Assembly (NCBI GenBank): GCA_035711845.1
Contig: DASTBU010000002.1
Coordinates: forward strand, 1-24,649
Reading direction: 5' to 3'
DNA from: DASTBU01 sp035711845
GTDB lineage: Bacteria > Acidobacteriota > Vicinamibacteria > Vicinamibacterales > 2-12-FULL-66-21
Length of the DNA: 24,649 bases
Shown here: piece by piece, positions 23,523 through 24,649 of the stretch
Position numbering within the stretch: the stretch's first letter is position 1
Layout of the letters: every line of letters starts with the position of its first letter
Translations under genes and position numbers: made by a program
The notes under the pieces: generated by a model
Told to the model about the DNA's origin: nothing
Databases searched by the model: none
Seen by the model: the letters and a program-made list of their open reading frames with translations, nothing else

Positions 23523-24649
23523 CAGTGTCCGGCGGAAGCGCGAGAGAAGGCGCTGCCGAGGCGACGTGCGGCGGCGCGCCCAAGCATGCGCATGCGATCG
23601 CCCAGCGGCAGCCGCCGCAGGTTGGTCTCAACGACGCCGCGTGTGAAGTAGGTCTTGCAGGAGTAGTCGATCATGACCTCGATCATCACCGGGCGCCCCG
23701 CGCGCGTGGCCGCAAGGCCGCGCTCGATCGCGCCGCCGATGTCAGCGTCGGTGGCCGCCAACACATAATCCGCGTTGACGGCCGCGGCGAATGTATCCAC
23801 GCGGTACGGAGCGATGATGCTGCAGGTATCGCGGTCGAGCGCCGTGCGCTGGAACTGCGCGATTTGACCGAGCTGGCCGTCTCGGAGCACGCACACGAGC
23901 GGTGCGACGCCGATTGCGGAGGCAGTCAGGAGCTCGAGCCCCGTCATCAGCAGCGCGCCGTCCCCGGCAAGCGCCACCACGTCCTTGTCGGGGTTCGCGA
24001 TCTTCGCGCCGATTGCCGCTGGCACAGCATAGCCCATGCAGGAATAGTCGATCGGCCCGATAAAGCGCCGAGGAGAATCGAGCCGCACGTGTTCCATCGC
24101 CAGGAAGGTGCCGTTGCCGCTGTCGGTGGCGTAGATGGCGCGTGGCACCAACCGGTCGAGTGCCGCGAAGAGCGCGGCGGGTGTGACCTTGTCCACGCCT
24201 GGATGTCGCCGCCAGTCGTCCTGTACGCGCTGATGACCGGCGGCAATCGCGGCCGACGGGTCCTCGGAGGCAGGTCTCGGTGTCACCCCAGGAATCAGCG
24301 CGCGAATGAACGCGGCCGCATCCGAGGCAACGGCCACACGAGCCGGAAAGTTGCGGTTGAGCACGTCGGCATTGATATCGACATGGATCAGGTTTGCCGG
24401 CGGCGTGAACCCGTAGCTCGCGGTGCCGACCTCCGAGAAACGGCAGCCGATCGCGAGCATGGCATCGGCCCGCTCCGTCGCGTCACGAACGAACGGCGGG
24501 GCCGACGTCCCCAGCCCGTTCCATGTCCACAACGGGTGCGTCTCCGGGAATACTCCCTTTCCCTGGATGGTCGTGGCAACCGGCGCGCGCAGCTTTTCCG
24601 CGAGTTCCACGAGCAGCGGGCCGGCGTCGGCGCCTCCGTTTCCGACATA
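23522..24649 (-). CDS. Thiamine-pyrophosphate-dependent enzyme (acetolactate synthase/2-oxoacid decarboxylase family), N terminus beyond the window
   Basis: 375 codons are visible, and the frame is open to the window edge, so the N-terminal pyrimidine-binding domain is outside. Visible parts: the central domain (YVGNGGADAGPLLVELAEKL, VATTIQGKGVFPETHPLWTW, LIHVDINADVLNRNFP) and the C-terminal PP-binding domain (IDYSCMGYAVPAAIGAKIAN, then ALAGDGALLMTGLELLTA). The usual NN ending of the TPP motif is replaced by RDGQLGQIAQFQ; Asp may serve as the Mg ligand. It ends with an extension (GDRMRMLGRAAARRLGSAFS). Family members decarboxylate 2-oxo acids or ligate aldehydes. The coupled ALDH-like gene suggests an aldehyde or acyl product passed on; the substrate is unknown. 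Internal GTG codons are not the true start. Confidence 0.88.
   Translation of the reverse strand, partial: YVGNGGADAGPLLVELAEKLRAPVATTIQGKGVFPETHPLWTWNGLGTSAPPFVRDATERADAMLAIGCRFSEVGTASYGFTPPANLIHVDINADVLNRNFPARVAVASDAAAFIRALIPGVTPRPASEDPSAAIAAGHQRVQDDWRRHPGVDKVTPAALFAALDRLVPRAIYATDSGNGTFLAMEHVRLDSPRRFIGPIDYSCMGYAVPAAIGAKIANPDKDVVALAGDGALLMTGLELLTASAIGVAPLVCVLRDGQLGQIAQFQRTALDRDTCSIIAPYRVDTFAAAVNADYVLAATDADIGGAIERGLAATRAGRPVMIEVMIDYSCKTYFTRGVVETNLRRLPLGDRMRMLGRAAARRLGSAFSRASAGH

Overview
The window is high-GC bacterial DNA that most resembles Acidobacteriota, probably the Vicinamibacteria. This is an inference from gene families. Two MacB/FtsX-type ADOP permeases (acidobacterial duplicated orphan permeases) are present, one directly behind a PadR regulator. 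There is also an Oar-like TonB-dependent receptor with an N-terminal carboxypeptidase-regulatory-like domain, a PQQ-like beta-propeller protein with an early WPRWRGPSGQG motif, and a phosphodiester glycosidase lipoprotein. No rRNA, tRNA, CRISPR array, integrase or transposase gene was seen.

Layout. 1-75 is a near-perfect palindrome. 120-6159 (+) holds an M20-family hydantoinase/carbamoylase, a secreted tandem dimeric-barrel protein, a GAF-PAS hybrid histidine kinase with two receiver domains and an HPt domain, and a REC-GHKL ATPase protein whose start overlaps the kinase. 6162-6234 is a second copy of the palindrome, between convergent genes. 8411-6234 (-) is a PHP-domain protein followed by an M61-like protein whose HEXXH motif has become HHVAH. 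8592-11580 (+) is the PadR-ADOP operon, preceded by tandem operator-like repeats. 11613-11685 is a diverged third palindrome at another convergent junction. 15627-11697 (-) is a HAD hydrolase followed by the TonB-dependent receptor. 18374-15891 (-) is the second ADOP, lacking the N-terminal helical domain. 18498-19034 (+) is a glycine-zipper stress-type protein. 20236-19088 (-) and 20278-21573 (+) are the phosphodiester glycosidase lipoprotein and the PQQ-propeller protein, divergent across 41 bp with apparently leaderless promoters. 24649-21819 (-) is a TPP-dependent enzyme (cut by the window end) coupled by a one-base overlap to an ALDH-superfamily protein.

How genes work together. The hybrid kinase and REC-GHKL protein look like one signalling unit: a multistep phosphorelay next to a receiver fused to an RsbW-like ATPase. 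PadR probably represses its own operon with the ADOP permease. The TPP enzyme and the ALDH-like protein are likely consecutive steps of one pathway, since a 2-oxo-acid-derived aldehyde or acyl group could pass from one to the other; the substrate cannot be read from sequence.

The most striking non-genic content is of two kinds. (i) A family of long palindromes starting GGGTCAGATCT has two near-identical copies differing by a compensated base pair, and two of the three copies sit between convergent genes. (ii) Degenerate roughly 7-bp word arrays occur in at least four intergenic regions, each with its own vocabulary (GGTTCAG, GATTGNN, CACGTGC, GGCAACT). One array supplies the stop codon of one gene and the Shine-Dalgarno, start codon and first codons of the next. 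No complete new defence or mobile system is evident.
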